Made by a program: the position numbers and the translations under genes | The notes under the pieces: generated by a model | Told to the model about the DNA's origin: nothing | Database searches by the model: none | The model's input: only the letters and a program-made list of their open reading frames with translations | Assembly: GCA_001464035.1 (NCBI GenBank) | Contig: LNEC01000015.1 | Location: 17,186-81,185 of the forward strand | Direction: 5' to 3' | Origin: Bradyrhizobiaceae bacterium Ga0074131 | Lineage (GTDB): Bacteria; Pseudomonadota; Alphaproteobacteria; Rhizobiales; Xanthobacteraceae | Length of the DNA: 64,000 nt | Part shown: piece after piece, positions 10,008-19,730 of the stretch | How the letters are laid out: each line of letters begins with the position of its first letter | Position numbering within the stretch: position 1 is the first letter of the stretch

Positions 10008-11138
10008 TCACCCCCGCGCCGTGCCCATCACCAGGTCATCCCGGTGGATCATCTCCGCCCGGCCGCTGATGCCCAGGATGACCATCACGTCCGGCGACGA
10101 GCGGCCTTTTATCTTCTCGGCATCCTCGGCGTCATAGGCGACGAGGCCGCGGCCGATCTCGTGGGTGTCGGGGCCGCGCACCACCACGGCGTCGCCGCGG
10201 GAGAATTGTCCGTCGACCCGGATCACACCGGCCGGCAACAGGCTCTTGCCGGCGCGCAATGCGCTCACAGCGCCTGCATCGATGGTCAGCGTCCCCTTCG
10301 GCTCCAGCGAGCCCGCGATCCAGCGTTTTCGCGCGGTGACGGGATTGGCGGGGGTCAGGAACCAGGTGCAGCGCCCGCCATCGGCGATGGCCTGCAGCGG
10401 GTGCTCGATCTTGCCGGAGGCGATCAGCATGTGGGTGCCGGCGGTGGTGGCGATCCTGGCCGCCTCGATCTTGGTCTGCATGCCGCCGCGCGACAGTTCG
10501 GATTCCGCCGCCCCCGCCATCGCCTCGATCTCCGGGGTGACGGACTCCACGATCGGAATCAGCTTTGCGTCGGGATTGGCGCCGGGCGGGGCATCGTAGA
10601 GGCCGTCGATATCCGATAGCAGGATCAGGAGATCCGCGCTCGCCATGGTGGCGACGCGGGCGGCGAGGCGGTCATTGTCGCCGTAGCGGATTTCATTGGT
10701 GGCGACGGTGTCGTTTTCGTTGATCACCGGCACCGCGCGCCATTCCAGCAGCTTCGCGATGGTCGAGCGCGCGTTGAGGTAACGGCGGCGTTCCTCGGTG
10801 TCCTGCAGCGTCACCAGGATCTGCCCGGCGCCGATGCCGTGATGCGCCAACACCTCCGACCAGATCCGCGCCAGCGCGATCTGTCCGACAGCGGCGGCGC
10901 CCTGGCTCTCCTCCAGCTTCAACGCGCCGCGCGGCAGCTTCAGGCGGCTTCGGCCAAGCGCGATCGAGCCCGACGAGACGATCAGCAGTTCGCGGCCCTC
11001 GCCGTGCAGTTTTGCAATGTCGGCGGCCAAAGCGGCGAGCCACGCCGCCCGCACGTCGCCGGCGTCGGAATCGACCAGCAGCGAGGAGCCGACCTTGACG
11101 ACGATGCGGCGGAAATTTTGCAGGCTGGGGCGGGTCAT
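10008..11138 (-). CDS. proB: Glutamate 5-kinase
   Basis: ProB phosphorylates glutamate in the first, feedback-controlled step of proline synthesis. The 376-residue protein has an N-terminal amino-acid kinase domain ([52 protein letters not shown]) and a C-terminal PUA domain from about residue 280. The ATG at 11138 gives [17 protein letters not shown], the usual start. Upstream in-frame codons would overlap obgE and were rejected. It probably forms an operon with obgE upstream and proA downstream. Confidence 0.97.
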   Translation of the reverse strand: MTRPSLQNFRRIVVKVGSSLLVDSDAGDVRAAWLAALAADIAKLHGEGRELLIVSSGSIALGRSRLKLPRGALKLEESQGAAAVGQIALARIWSEVLAHHGIGAGQILVTLQDTEERRRYLNARSTIAKLLEWRAVPVINENDTVATNEIRYGDNDRLAARVATMASADLLILLSDIDGLYDAPPGANPDAKLIPIVESVTPEIEAMAGAAESELSRGGMQTKIEAARIATTAGTHMLIASGKIEHPLQAIADGGRCTWFLTPANPVTARKRWIAGSLEPKGTLTIDAGAVSALRAGKSLLPAGVIRVDGQFSRGDAVVVRGPDTHEIGRGLVAYDAEDAEKIKGRSSPDVMVILGISGRAEMIHRDDLVMGTARG

Positions 11139-11209
11139 GGATGCGGTCGGGTGAAGCGGTTGTCGGGAGTTTTGCAGCCGGGTGGGATCGGCGCAAGTCA
11201 GGCTTGATG

Positions 11210-12268
<1,059 letters not shown>

Positions 12269-12413
12269 TTACAGGTAGTGCAGGGGGGTCGGCGGGGCAA
12301 CCTTTAGATGCCGGAATATGCGAGAAAAGCCCGCATTTTCGGGCCCTTGGGACTTTTGGCGGTATTTGAAGGCGCTACCATGCATGGGGTTGAATTGCGA
12401 AATTTGGAAGGCC

Positions 12414-12575
12414 TCACCCCGGCACCGCGCGCACATCCGCCTCGCGAATGCCGACGGCGTGGTTGGGATCGACCCTGGTGAGATCGCCGAGCACGCGAGC
12501 CGCCCGGCAAAGGCGCGGGTCGAGCGCCCGTCGGATGACGTCATATCGTTCTTCTTCGATGGCGATGTGGAAGCG
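12414..12575 (-). other. Open frame without a clear start in the 350 bp gap between obgE and the MaoC gene
   Basis: The gap 12266-12614 holds no gene I can name. One minus-strand frame stays open for 53 codons to a TGA at 12414 and its translation looks protein-like, with IEEERYDVIRRALDPRL, ARVLGDLTRVDPNH and IREADVRAV. No ATG precedes it in frame; a stop at 12576-12578 closes it upstream. It may be the 3' remnant of a lost gene, or a small gene with an unusual start. No family was recognised. Confidence 0.3.
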
Positions 12576-12614
12576 TCAGTCCGCCGCGAGATCGAGGCCG
12601 ATGGCGGAGACCTA

Positions 12615-13100
12615 TCACGACCCGGCGGGCCGCCGGCGGATCAGAAATTTCTGCATTCCTTCCAGCACCTGTTCGCGGCGCTGGTTGAACACGGTGCTGC
12701 GCAACGTCACCACGCCTGTGCTGCGGCCGGCCACCAGTTCCGTCACCTCCAGCGCTGGATAGAGGGTGTCGTCGGCGTAGACCGGCTTGAGAAACCGGCT
12801 CGACTGCTCGAGAAATCCGACCAGCGATTCCTCCACCATAAAGGGAAACAGGCCGGCCCCCGGCGCGGTGTGGATCAGGGTCTGGAAGCCGTGCGCCAGC
12901 AGGTTCGGCATGGCGCGGGCGCGGCAATATTCGACGTCGTAATGGATCGGGTGGGTGTCGCCGCTCGCGGTTTGGAACGCGGCGAACACCGCCGACGTCT
13001 GGGTGCGGCCGGGAAGGACGAAACGCTCGCCGAGCACGAAATCCTCGAACCAGCGTTGTTCCGGCACCATGCGGTGCCCGGCGGGATCAAACTCGGTCAT
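12615..13100 (-). CDS. MaoC-like hot-dog fold dehydratase
   Basis: A 161-residue single hot-dog-domain protein of the MaoC/R-hydratase family, which hydrates 2-enoyl-CoA or related thioesters. The region GDTHPIHYDVEYCRARAMPN matches the hydratase motif with the Asp and His used in catalysis, followed by LLAHGFQTLIH. The substrate cannot be read from sequence. It is divergent from the DMT transporter gene, with about 150 bp between starts that includes a repeat element. Confidence 0.85.
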   Translation of the reverse strand: MTEFDPAGHRMVPEQRWFEDFVLGERFVLPGRTQTSAVFAAFQTASGDTHPIHYDVEYCRARAMPNLLAHGFQTLIHTAPGAGLFPFMVEESLVGFLEQSSRFLKPVYADDTLYPALEVTELVAGRSTGVVTLRSTVFNQRREQVLEGMQKFLIRRRPAGS

Positions 13101-13170
13101 GGTTGATTCCTGTGGGGTTTGCGCTCATCCGTATCGCAGGGGCGTTGCTGCGGCAATCGGTTCGACTTAA

Positions 13171-13246
13171 TTCGTCAGGCCCGGGCTTGTCCCCGGCATC
13201 CACGTCTCTAAAAGCAGCGCTGCGCAGTACAAGCCGGGATCGCCGG
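13171..13246. repeat. Bradyrhizobium-type intergenic repeat upstream of the DMT gene
   Basis: The segment contains cgtcaggcccgggcttgtcc, then cggcatccacgtct and tacaagccgggatcgccggg. It has the shape of the intergenic repeat family (cgtcatggccgggcttgtcc-like, followed by atccacgtctt) that I know from Bradyrhizobium and Rhodopseudomonas genomes. The two GC-rich halves can pair. Family membership is from memory and was not searched. It ends four bases before the transporter start codon and supplies that gene's GGGG Shine-Dalgarno-like sequence. Confidence 0.55.
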
Positions 13247-13249
13247 GGA

Positions 13250-14164
13250 ATGAGCCTCTTCGCCAAAATTACGAGCTATGACGAGCGCTCCGCGCGGCTT
13301 GCCGGCATCGGCCTGATGCTGCTGGCGATCTTCCTGTTCTCGTTCGGCGACGCGCTGGGCAAGTTCATGGTCGCGACCTATTCGGTCGGGCAATTGCTGT
13401 GGTTGCGCGCCTGTGCGGCGCTGCTGGTGCTGCTGCCGATGGCGTGGCGGCAGCGTGCGGCGTTCAGCAGGCTCGAGCGGCCGTGGCTCCAGCTGCTGCG
13501 CGTGACGCTCTCGACGCTCGAGGTCGCGGCGTTCTTCATCGCGACCGTCTATCTGCCGCTCGCCGACGTCATCACCTATTACCTGGCGGCGCCCATCTTC
13601 GTCACCGCGCTGTCGGCGCTGGTGCTGCGCGAGCATGTTGGCTGGCGGCGCTGGAGCGCGGTCCTGATCGGGTTCTGCGGCGTGCTGATCGCGCTGCGGC
13701 CGTCGGCGCAGACGGTGAGCTGGCCCGCGATGATCGCGCTCGGCGGCAGCCTGTCGTTCGCGCTGTTGATGCTGATTACCCGCTCGCTGCGGGCGACGCC
13801 GGACATCGTGCTGGCGACCTCGCAGTTTGCCGGCACCTTCGCGCTCGGGGCGCTGATGTCGCCGTTCGGCTGGGTGACACCCAGCCTCGGCAGCCTCGGC
13901 CTGTTCGCCGCGGCCGGCTTCATCTCGGTGGGCGCGCTGCTCTGCGTCAACCGCTCCCTAAAACTCGCACCGGCCAGCGTGGTGGTGCCGTATCAGTATT
14001 CGATGATCGTCTGGGCTGTCATGTTCGGCTATTTCGTGTGGGGCGACGTACCGCAGCCGCCGACCATCATCGGTGCGGCGATCATCATCGGCGCGGGTAT
14101 CTATATCTTCTGGCGTGAACAAAAACTGGGCCGCGAGGAGCCGGTGGTCAACCCGCCGGCGTGA
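13250..14164 (+). CDS. DMT superfamily (EamA) transporter
   Basis: A 304-residue inner-membrane protein with about ten hydrophobic segments arranged as two EamA repeats, for example GIGLMLLAIFLFSFGDALG and VVVPYQYSMIVWAVMFGYFV. Members export metabolites such as amino acids or purines; the substrate here is unknown. The start at 13250 follows CGGGGA. An earlier in-frame start would translate the intergenic repeat and was rejected. It is convergent with the GNAT gene, with a strong hairpin between them. Confidence 0.9.
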   Translation: MSLFAKITSYDERSARLAGIGLMLLAIFLFSFGDALGKFMVATYSVGQLLWLRACAALLVLLPMAWRQRAAFSRLERPWLQLLRVTLSTLEVAAFFIATVYLPLADVITYYLAAPIFVTALSALVLREHVGWRRWSAVLIGFCGVLIALRPSAQTVSWPAMIALGGSLSFALLMLITRSLRATPDIVLATSQFAGTFALGALMSPFGWVTPSLGSLGLFAAAGFISVGALLCVNRSLKLAPASVVVPYQYSMIVWAVMFGYFVWGDVPQPPTIIGAAIIIGAGIYIFWREQKLGREEPVVNPPA

Positions 14165-14173
14165 GGGCGTTGG

Positions 14174-14214
14174 CTTCACCCTCCCCCGGAGGGCCTCTCC
14201 AGGGGAGGGTGAAG
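14174..14214. terminator. 13 bp hairpin between convergent DMT and GNAT genes
   Basis: CTTCACCCTCCCC at 14174-14186 pairs perfectly with GGGGAGGGTGAAG at 14202-14214 around a 15-base loop. There is no T-run on either side, so it is not a textbook intrinsic terminator. Its place between two converging genes suggests it stops or protects both transcripts. The same cttcaccctcccc...ggggagggtgaag element is common between genes in related genomes, so it also counts as a repeat. Confidence 0.6.
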
Positions 14215-14221
14215 CGTCAGC

Positions 14222-14818
14222 TTACCGCGCACGCCTTGTCGAATTGCCCCAGTTCTTCAGCGACGCCCAGACGCTTCGGCTCAGCCTGAAGCGATCGACC
14301 GGAGTGGATGACCCCAGCGCCGCGAAGCGGTGCAGTTCGACGCCGCTCCACTGGAAGCCGCATTTTTCCAGGATGTTGCGCGATGATGGATTCGCGACCC
14401 GTGCGCCGGAGACCAGGTGCTCGACCTCGAATTCCTCGAAGGTGAAGTCGATGGTCGCCCGTGCCGCCTCGGTGGCGAAGCCCTGGCCCCAATGCTCGAC
14501 GCCAAGCCAATAGCCGAGTTCTGGCGCGTCCGGCTCGCGCCAGTCGACGCCGACCATGCCGACCGGCACGAAATTGTTCTCGATCAGGAACACGGTCTCG
14601 CGGGCATCGTTTGCCAGCGTGCGCACGAATTCGATGGCATGGTCCTGCAGGTAAGGATGCGGCAGGCGGCGGGTCATCTCTGCAATGCGGCGGTCATTGG
14701 CCAGCGCCGCGATCGCTTTTACGTCCGCGAGCGTCGGCCTGCGCAGCATCAGCCGCTCGGTCTCGAGGACGCAGGGACCGGCCTCGCGCAACGTCGGAGT
14801 CGGGATATCCTGCAGCAT
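14222..14818 (-). CDS. GNAT family N-acetyltransferase
   Basis: A 198-residue acetyltransferase of the RimJ/RimL-like GNAT class, using acetyl-CoA to modify a protein or small-molecule amine. Motifs seen are LETERLMLRRPTLADVKAI at the N terminus, LGYWLGVEHWGQGFATEAA (the acetyl-CoA loop) and ANPSSRNILEKCGF. The start at 14818 has GGAG eight bases upstream; in-frame codons further up would run into the rpmA terminator. The target is unknown. It lies downstream of rpmA, separated by a terminator. Confidence 0.88.
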   Translation of the reverse strand: MLQDIPTPTLREAGPCVLETERLMLRRPTLADVKAIAALANDRRIAEMTRRLPHPYLQDHAIEFVRTLANDARETVFLIENNFVPVGMVGVDWREPDAPELGYWLGVEHWGQGFATEAARATIDFTFEEFEVEHLVSGARVANPSSRNILEKCGFQWSGVELHRFAALGSSTPVDRFRLSRSVWASLKNWGNSTRRAR

Positions 14819-14839
14819 GTCGGGCTCCTGTAGATGCAA

Positions 14840-14872
14840 TAAAAAGAGGAGGCCGGTTTCCCGCCTCCCCTT
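14840..14872 (-). terminator. Rho-independent terminator of the rplU-rpmA operon
   Basis: Read on the minus strand, GGGGAGGCGGGAAACCGG then CCTCCTC forms a GC-rich stem with a GAAA-type loop and one bulge, followed directly by TTTTTATT. It lies about 60 bp after the rpmA stop codon. Confidence 0.75.
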
Positions 14873-14932
14873 TGGAGCCCTTAAGGAGCTCGCCGGTTCA
14901 ACAGGACCCGGCGGACTCATGGTGTCCACCGT

Positions 14933-15205
14933 TTACTCGGCCGCGGCTTCCATCATCGGAACAACCGATACGAAAGTGCGGCCGTTGGCTTTGGCGCGAA
15001 ACTCGACATGACCTTCGATCTTGGCAAACAAAGTATGGTCGGTGCCCATGCCGACATTAAGGCCGGGATGCCAGGTGGTGCCGCGCTGACGCGCAATGAT
15101 GTTTCCGGGAATGACGTGCTCGCCGCCATACGCCTTGATTCCGAGGCGCTTGCCTGCCGAATCACGTCCATTCCGCGATGAACCGCCTGCTTTTTTATGA
15201 GCCAT
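14933..15205 (-). CDS. rpmA: 50S ribosomal protein L27
   Basis: L27 lies near the peptidyl-transferase centre. The 90-residue product begins [20 protein letters not shown] with the typical flexible N terminus and contains [20 protein letters not shown]. There is no Firmicutes-type cleavable leader. It follows rplU after 81 bp on the same strand, the standard arrangement. Confidence 0.98.
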   Translation of the reverse strand: MAHKKAGGSSRNGRDSAGKRLGIKAYGGEHVIPGNIIARQRGTTWHPGLNVGMGTDHTLFAKIEGHVEFRAKANGRTFVSVVPMMEAAAE

Positions 15206-15286
15206 AGCCCGTCTCCAACTTCGCTCTCATGTCTAGATCAATTCCTTGACGGAATCATTTCAATTTTTGTGACGCATCAAACTTTA

Positions 15287-15796
15287 TCACTTCTTCGCGG
15301 CGGGCTTCTTCGCCGCGGCCTTTTTCGCATCCGGCTTGGCGCGCGGCTTGGCTACGGTCTTCCTGGCCACCGGCTTCTTGGCGGGCGCCTTCTTCGTGGT
15401 CACCGGAGCGTCATCGTCGTCCTCGACCGGTGTTACCACAACGGGCTTCTCGCGCTTCGGGCGCGGGCCGATCGTCGGCTTGTTGTCGTTGGTGAGGATC
15501 TCGGTGATGCGCAGCACCGTAATCTCGTCGCGGTAGCCGCGCTTGCGGCGCGAATTCTTGCGGCGGCGCTTCTTGAACGAGATGACCTTCGGGCCGCGCT
15601 TGTGCTGCAGCACTTCGGCTGCCACCGACGCGCCGGCAACAGTCGGTGCGCCGAGCACCGGCGATTCACCGCCGACCAGCAAAACCTCGCCAAGCTGCAC
15701 GATCGTTCCGACATCGCCGGCGATCTTGCCAATCTCGAGCACATCATCCGGAACGACGCGGTATTGCCGGCCGCCGGTTTTGATGACTGCGAACAT
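15287..15796 (-). CDS. rplU: 50S ribosomal protein L21 with Lys/Ala-rich C-terminal tail
   Basis: L21 binds 23S rRNA. The first ~103 residues are the standard domain ([34 protein letters not shown]). A further ~65 residues form a low-complexity acidic then Lys/Ala/Pro-rich tail ([18 protein letters not shown] onward) not found in L21 of most phyla but seen in Bradyrhizobium relatives. The gene heads the rplU-rpmA operon. Confidence 0.97.
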   Translation of the reverse strand: MFAVIKTGGRQYRVVPDDVLEIGKIAGDVGTIVQLGEVLLVGGESPVLGAPTVAGASVAAEVLQHKRGPKVISFKKRRRKNSRRKRGYRDEITVLRITEILTNDNKPTIGPRPKREKPVVVTPVEDDDDAPVTTKKAPAKKPVARKTVAKPRAKPDAKKAAAKKPAAKK

Positions 15797-15818
15797 CGTT
15801 TAATTCCTTCGTGTTCGA

Positions 15819-15846
15819 TCCCGGCCTCGGACAGGTCCGGGCCGGC
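15819..15846. promoter_or_regulatory. GC-rich hairpin in the rplU leader
   Basis: In the 334 bp divergent region between rplU and the ROK gene, CCGGCCTCGGACAGGTCCGG with the flanking GCCGG forms a stem about 25 bp upstream of the rplU start. On the plus strand it is followed by CTTTTTC. It may be an L21 mRNA leader structure or a transcription stop. I see nothing else definite in 15797-16130. Confidence 0.3.
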
Positions 15847-16130
15847 TTTTTCTTCAGTCGTTATGGGTTCAGTTTCCACGCGATTTCCCCGGGAAGCGAT
15901 CCCCTGAATTCGCGCAAAACAAACAGCGCGAGAAAAATCCCGCGCCGGATTGGCGGACTTATAGCCTGTGACGGCCGTGAGTCAAGAAAATCCAGGCCAA
16001 AAACACGCCAAATATGCCGATTTCACGCATTTTCGCGCCATGGATCCGGTCTCGCGCCGCGGCATCCCGTCGATGAAACCAATGGGTTCCCGCGTCGTTG
16101 TCATGCGAATTCCGATGGGGCAAGGGCAAC

Positions 16131-17246
16131 ATGGCTGAAGATATCACCACGACAACGGGCATCGCCCGTCACGGCGCAGCCCGTCTGCCGTCGGTGGACG
16201 TCGATAGTTTCAATATCGAACTCAAGGACGACGACGGCTTTCTCGGCGATCGCGCCAGCAAGGGCGCATTCCGCGAGATCCTGGACGCACTGCGCGAGCC
16301 GCTGAAGGACGGTGATGATCCGCTCGGCAAAAAATCCGTCGAGGAAATCGGCAAGAGCAAGCTCGACGAGGCGCTGGTCGGCGACGATATCCACGCCGCC
16401 GCGCTGGTGCATAGCGCAGTCGAGGAGTTCGCGCAGGAGCTTGCCCACGTGACGGGGCGGTTTCTCAAGACCAAGGCCTGGGCCGGCACCGAACGCATCG
16501 TGGTCGGCGGCGGCTTCCGGCAGAGCCGGGTCGGCGAACTCGTGATCGCGCGCACCGATATCCTTCTCAAGGCCCAGGATTTCAAGGTCGATCTGGTTCC
16601 GATCCGCTTTCATCCGGATGAAGCAGGACTGATCGGCTGCCTGCATCTGGCGCCGTCATGGATCTTCGAAGCCCATGACAGCATCTTGGCGGTCGATATC
16701 GGCGGCACCAATATCCGCTGCGGCGTGGTCGAAACCCGCTGGAAGAAGGCGAAGGATCTTTCCAAGGCGGGCGTGTTCGAGTCCGAACTCTGGCGCCATG
16801 CCGATGAGGAGCCGACCCGGGAAGGGGCGGTGAAGCGGCTGGTCAAGATGCTGAAGGGCCTGATCACGCAAGCCGAGGCGGAAGGGCTGAAGCTGGCGCC
16901 GTTCATCGGGATTTCCTGTCCCGGCGTCATCAATGGAGACGGCTCGATCGAGAAGGGCGCGCAGAACCTCCCGGGCAACTGGGAAAGCAGCAAATTCAAT
17001 CTGCCGGCGAGCCTGGTCGACGGCATTCCGGAGATCGGTGATCACGACACCGCGGTTCTGATGCACAATGACGGCGTGGCGCAGGGACTTTCCGAGGTTC
17101 CGTTCATGCAGGATGTCGAGTGCTGGGGCGTGCTCACCATCGGCACCGGCCTGGGCAACGCGCGCTTCACCAATCGCGGCAAGGAAAAGAACGGCAGGAA
17201 GACCAGGGATAAGGAGGAGAAGAAGGAAAAGAAGGGCACGGATTGA
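16131..17246 (+). CDS. ROK-family kinase-like protein with apparently permuted halves
   Basis: A 371-residue sugar-kinase-like protein. The ATP/sugar-binding motif normally found at the N terminus, VDIGGTNIRCGV, lies at residues 189-200, followed by ISCPGVI, PGNW, the catalytic Asp in HNDG (residue 314) and IGTGLGNARF (338-346), after which the protein ends in a charged tail. The segment before it, residues 30-175, resembles the usual C-terminal half: GDRASKGAFREI, IVVGGGFRQSRVGEL and DEAGLIGCLHLA. This is the order expected of a circular permutation. The Cys-rich zinc motif of many ROK kinases is not seen. The start at 16131 follows AGGGCAAC. Glucokinase-like activity is possible but not shown. 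Confidence 0.8.
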   Translation: MAEDITTTTGIARHGAARLPSVDVDSFNIELKDDDGFLGDRASKGAFREILDALREPLKDGDDPLGKKSVEEIGKSKLDEALVGDDIHAAALVHSAVEEFAQELAHVTGRFLKTKAWAGTERIVVGGGFRQSRVGELVIARTDILLKAQDFKVDLVPIRFHPDEAGLIGCLHLAPSWIFEAHDSILAVDIGGTNIRCGVVETRWKKAKDLSKAGVFESELWRHADEEPTREGAVKRLVKMLKGLITQAEAEGLKLAPFIGISCPGVINGDGSIEKGAQNLPGNWESSKFNLPASLVDGIPEIGDHDTAVLMHNDGVAQGLSEVPFMQDVECWGVLTIGTGLGNARFTNRGKEKNGRKTRDKEEKKEKKGTD

Positions 17247-17289
17247 GCCATCCCGAGGCGCGGACAACTTGGACTGGTCGCCGCCCTCT

Positions 17290-18330
17290 CTAACGAATCT
17301 TGGTGTTTGCAGATGCCGCCGGCGCCGTGCTGCCGCGCATCATCAACTCCGTACCGACGGTTTGGCCGGTCACCGGGATGCCGTTGCGTGCCGCATCGAT
17401 CAGGGCGTCTGCAGCGGCCTGGCCCATCAGCTTGGCGGGAACATGAACACTCGAGAGCGGAGGGTTCACCACCCGTGTGATCGGAAGGTCGTCGAAGCCG
17501 ATAAGGGAGATATCTTCCGGCACGCGAACGTTCAATCGCTGGCACGCGAACAGCGCGCCGAGCGCCTGAATGTCGTTTGCGCAGAAAAGGGCGGTCGGCG
17601 GATTTTTCCGCGTGACCAGCCGCGTTGCTGCTTCCGCCGACACCTCGATCTCGAACGGTTGTTCCGACACGAGTTCCGGCTCGAAGCGAATCTTGTGACG
17701 CAGGAGCGCAGAGCGATAGGCATCGAACCGTTGCGCGGCGCGGTCGTTGATGTCCGTCACGCCGCAGATCAGGCCGATGCGGCGATGCCCGAGGCTGATC
17801 AGCATTTCGACGGCCTCGGTCGCTGCCGCGTAATTGTCGAAAGATATCGACGGTATCGCAGGCTCGGGACTCGTCGACCAGGTCACGACAAACGGAATTC
17901 GGTAGTGACGCAACAGATTGTAAAGCGCCGCATCTCGCTTGTAGCCGGTCAGGATAACGCCTTCGACGCGGCTTTCGATCAACTTGCGGATGATGCCGGC
18001 TTCGATCTCAGCCGAGTAATTCGCATTTGCGATCAGCAGACTGAGCCCGGCGGCCTGAAGGCGGTTCTGGATCGCCTCGGTGAACTCCGCATAGATCGAG
18101 TTGGAAATGGTAGGGACGACCAGCCCGACGAGACCGGTTCGCCTTGAGGAGAAGGTCGCGGCACGCCCATCCGGGACGAACTGATACCGGCTGACGAGCT
18201 TGAGAATTCGCTCCCGCGTCTCAGGTGCAACCCTGTCCGGATGGCGGAGCGCCCGACTTATGGTCGCCACCGAAACCCCGGCGTGCCGAGCAAGCCAGCG
18301 GATTGTCACTGATTTTGGTGCCTCTTTCAT
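17290..18330 (-). CDS. LacI-family transcriptional repressor
   Basis: A 346-residue regulator. The N terminus is a LacI helix-turn-helix (VTIRWLARHAGVSVATISRA, then ERILKLVSRYQFVPD) with the hinge helix, followed by a periplasmic-binding-protein-like effector domain (GLVGLVVPTISNSIYAEF; DISLIGFDDLP). It is divergent from the HisD-family gene, and a perfect palindrome of the LacI type lies between them. The likely effector is the sugar, polyol or acid imported by the adjacent ABC system. The ATG at 18330 is preferred over a TTG six codons upstream. Confidence 0.93.
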   Translation of the reverse strand: MKEAPKSVTIRWLARHAGVSVATISRALRHPDRVAPETRERILKLVSRYQFVPDGRAATFSSRRTGLVGLVVPTISNSIYAEFTEAIQNRLQAAGLSLLIANANYSAEIEAGIIRKLIESRVEGVILTGYKRDAALYNLLRHYRIPFVVTWSTSPEPAIPSISFDNYAAATEAVEMLISLGHRRIGLICGVTDINDRAAQRFDAYRSALLRHKIRFEPELVSEQPFEIEVSAEAATRLVTRKNPPTALFCANDIQALGALFACQRLNVRVPEDISLIGFDDLPITRVVNPPLSSVHVPAKLMGQAAADALIDAARNGIPVTGQTVGTELMMRGSTAPAASANTKIR

Positions 18331-18388
18331 GCCGGCAACTGAAAGCAACGAGTTGATCTTGACAAGAGCAATCGGAATGGGGTTAGGT

Positions 18389-18404
18389 ATGTAACCGGTT
18401 ACAT
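18389..18404. promoter_or_regulatory. LacI-type operator O1, perfect 16 bp palindrome
   Basis: ATGTAACCGGTTACAT is a perfect palindrome with the central CG typical of LacI-family sites. It sits 31 bp upstream of the HisD-family start and 59 bp from the repressor start, so it can control both directions. The half-sites TGTAA/TTACA recur at 19935-19948. Confidence 0.85.
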
Positions 18405-18434
18405 CAACTGAGCCGATCGTCGAGGCGATAATCG

Positions 18435-19730
18435 ATGGCTGATTATCTGAAGCGTGCAGAGCAGCGGTCCCGACAAGACAGCCGCGACCTGGTCGAACTT
18501 GTGCGGACCATGATCGCCGACGTTGAAAAGGATGGCGATGACGCCGTTCGCCGGTACGCGCGCGATCTCGACGGGTGGCATAGTTCCGACTTCCGCGTGT
18601 CCGACGACGAGATTGCCTCCGCGCGGCGGGCGATGAGCTCTGTGTTCAAGGATGATTTCGCCTTCTGCAAGAAACAAGTGACTGATTTCGCCAGACGCCA
18701 GCGGGATTCACTGTCGGAGTTCGAGGCGCAGTTCGGCGACGGGATCACGCTCGGCCAGAAGATCATTCCGGTCGAGGCTGTCGGTTGCTACATCCCAGGC
18801 GGCAAGTATCCGTTGATCTCGGCCGCGATCATGAGCGTTGCGACCGCGGCCGTCGCAGGGGTCGGTCATATTGTGGGCGCGGCACCGCCGCGCGAGGGAA
18901 AAGGCATTTTCCCTCCGACGCTCTATGCGCTCGCCGAGTCGGGCGCGACCGAAATATACTCGATTGGAGGCGTGCAGGCACTGGCTGCGATGGCGTTCGG
19001 GTGCGTCGGCATGCGTCCGGTCGACATGATCACGGGTCCTGGCAACGCGTATGTGGCTGAAGCCAAGCGTCAGCTCTTCGGGCTAGTCGGCATCGATCTC
19101 CCGGCCGGTCCCACCGAAATCCTGGTGATCGCCGATGATAGCGCTGATCCCGCCCTCGTCGCGACGGATCTTCTCGGACAGGCCGAGCATGGGCCGGATA
19201 GTCCTGCGTGGCTGATCACGACATCGCCCAGATTGGGCCGCGAGGTGATTGCGGAAATCGAGCGGCAACTGTTGACTCTTCCGACCGCCGCCATCGCCGG
19301 CTCGGCCTGGAAGCGCTGGGGCGAGGTCGCTGTGGTGGATGATGACGATGCCGCCATCGCGCTCAGTGACCGATATGCGCCTGAACATCTCGAAGTGCTG
19401 ACCCGGCGCAACGACTACTATCTCGACAATCTCAAGAACTACGGCAGTCTGTTCGTGGGCGAAGAGAGCACGGTGGCCTATGGCGACAAGGGCGTCGGCA
19501 CCAACCATACCCTGCCGACCGGCCGTGCCGCGCGCTACACCGGCGGCCTGTGGGTCGGAAAATTCCTGAAAACCGTCACCTACCAGCGGCTTACCCCAGA
19601 GGCGAGCGAGCGTATCGCGCCGATCATCGGTCGCATGTGCGCAAGCGAAGGAATGCTGGCGCATGAAATCACCGCGACAGTCCGACAGCAGCGCTATGCC
19701 CAGCGGCGGCGCGGCGAAAGCGGGGCCTGA
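18435..19730 (+). CDS. HisD-family NAD-dependent dehydrogenase in a carbohydrate uptake locus
   Basis: A 431-residue member of the histidinol dehydrogenase family. It keeps the family marks GCYIPGGKYPL, TGPGNAYVAEAK, the zinc-type ligands in GQAEHG (about residues 249-252), the catalytic pair in APEHLE (about 318) and GTNHTLPTG. No histidine-synthesis genes are near. It sits next to a LacI repressor and an ABC sugar importer, so it more likely oxidises an imported hydroxylated substrate, as HpsN-type paralogs oxidise a sulfonated diol. The substrate is inferred only in general terms. It is probably first in the transcript controlled by O1. Confidence 0.85.
   Translation: MADYLKRAEQRSRQDSRDLVELVRTMIADVEKDGDDAVRRYARDLDGWHSSDFRVSDDEIASARRAMSSVFKDDFAFCKKQVTDFARRQRDSLSEFEAQFGDGITLGQKIIPVEAVGCYIPGGKYPLISAAIMSVATAAVAGVGHIVGAAPPREGKGIFPPTLYALAESGATEIYSIGGVQALAAMAFGCVGMRPVDMITGPGNAYVAEAKRQLFGLVGIDLPAGPTEILVIADDSADPALVATDLLGQAEHGPDSPAWLITTSPRLGREVIAEIERQLLTLPTAAIAGSAWKRWGEVAVVDDDDAAIALSDRYAPEHLEVLTRRNDYYLDNLKNYGSLFVGEESTVAYGDKGVGTNHTLPTGRAARYTGGLWVGKFLKTVTYQRLTPEASERIAPIIGRMCASEGMLAHEITATVRQQRYAQRRRGESGA

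Noticed and set aside
18435..19730. Histidine biosynthetic hisD
   Set aside because: The catalytic residues fit the family, but the neighbours are a LacI repressor and a sugar-type ABC importer, with no his genes.
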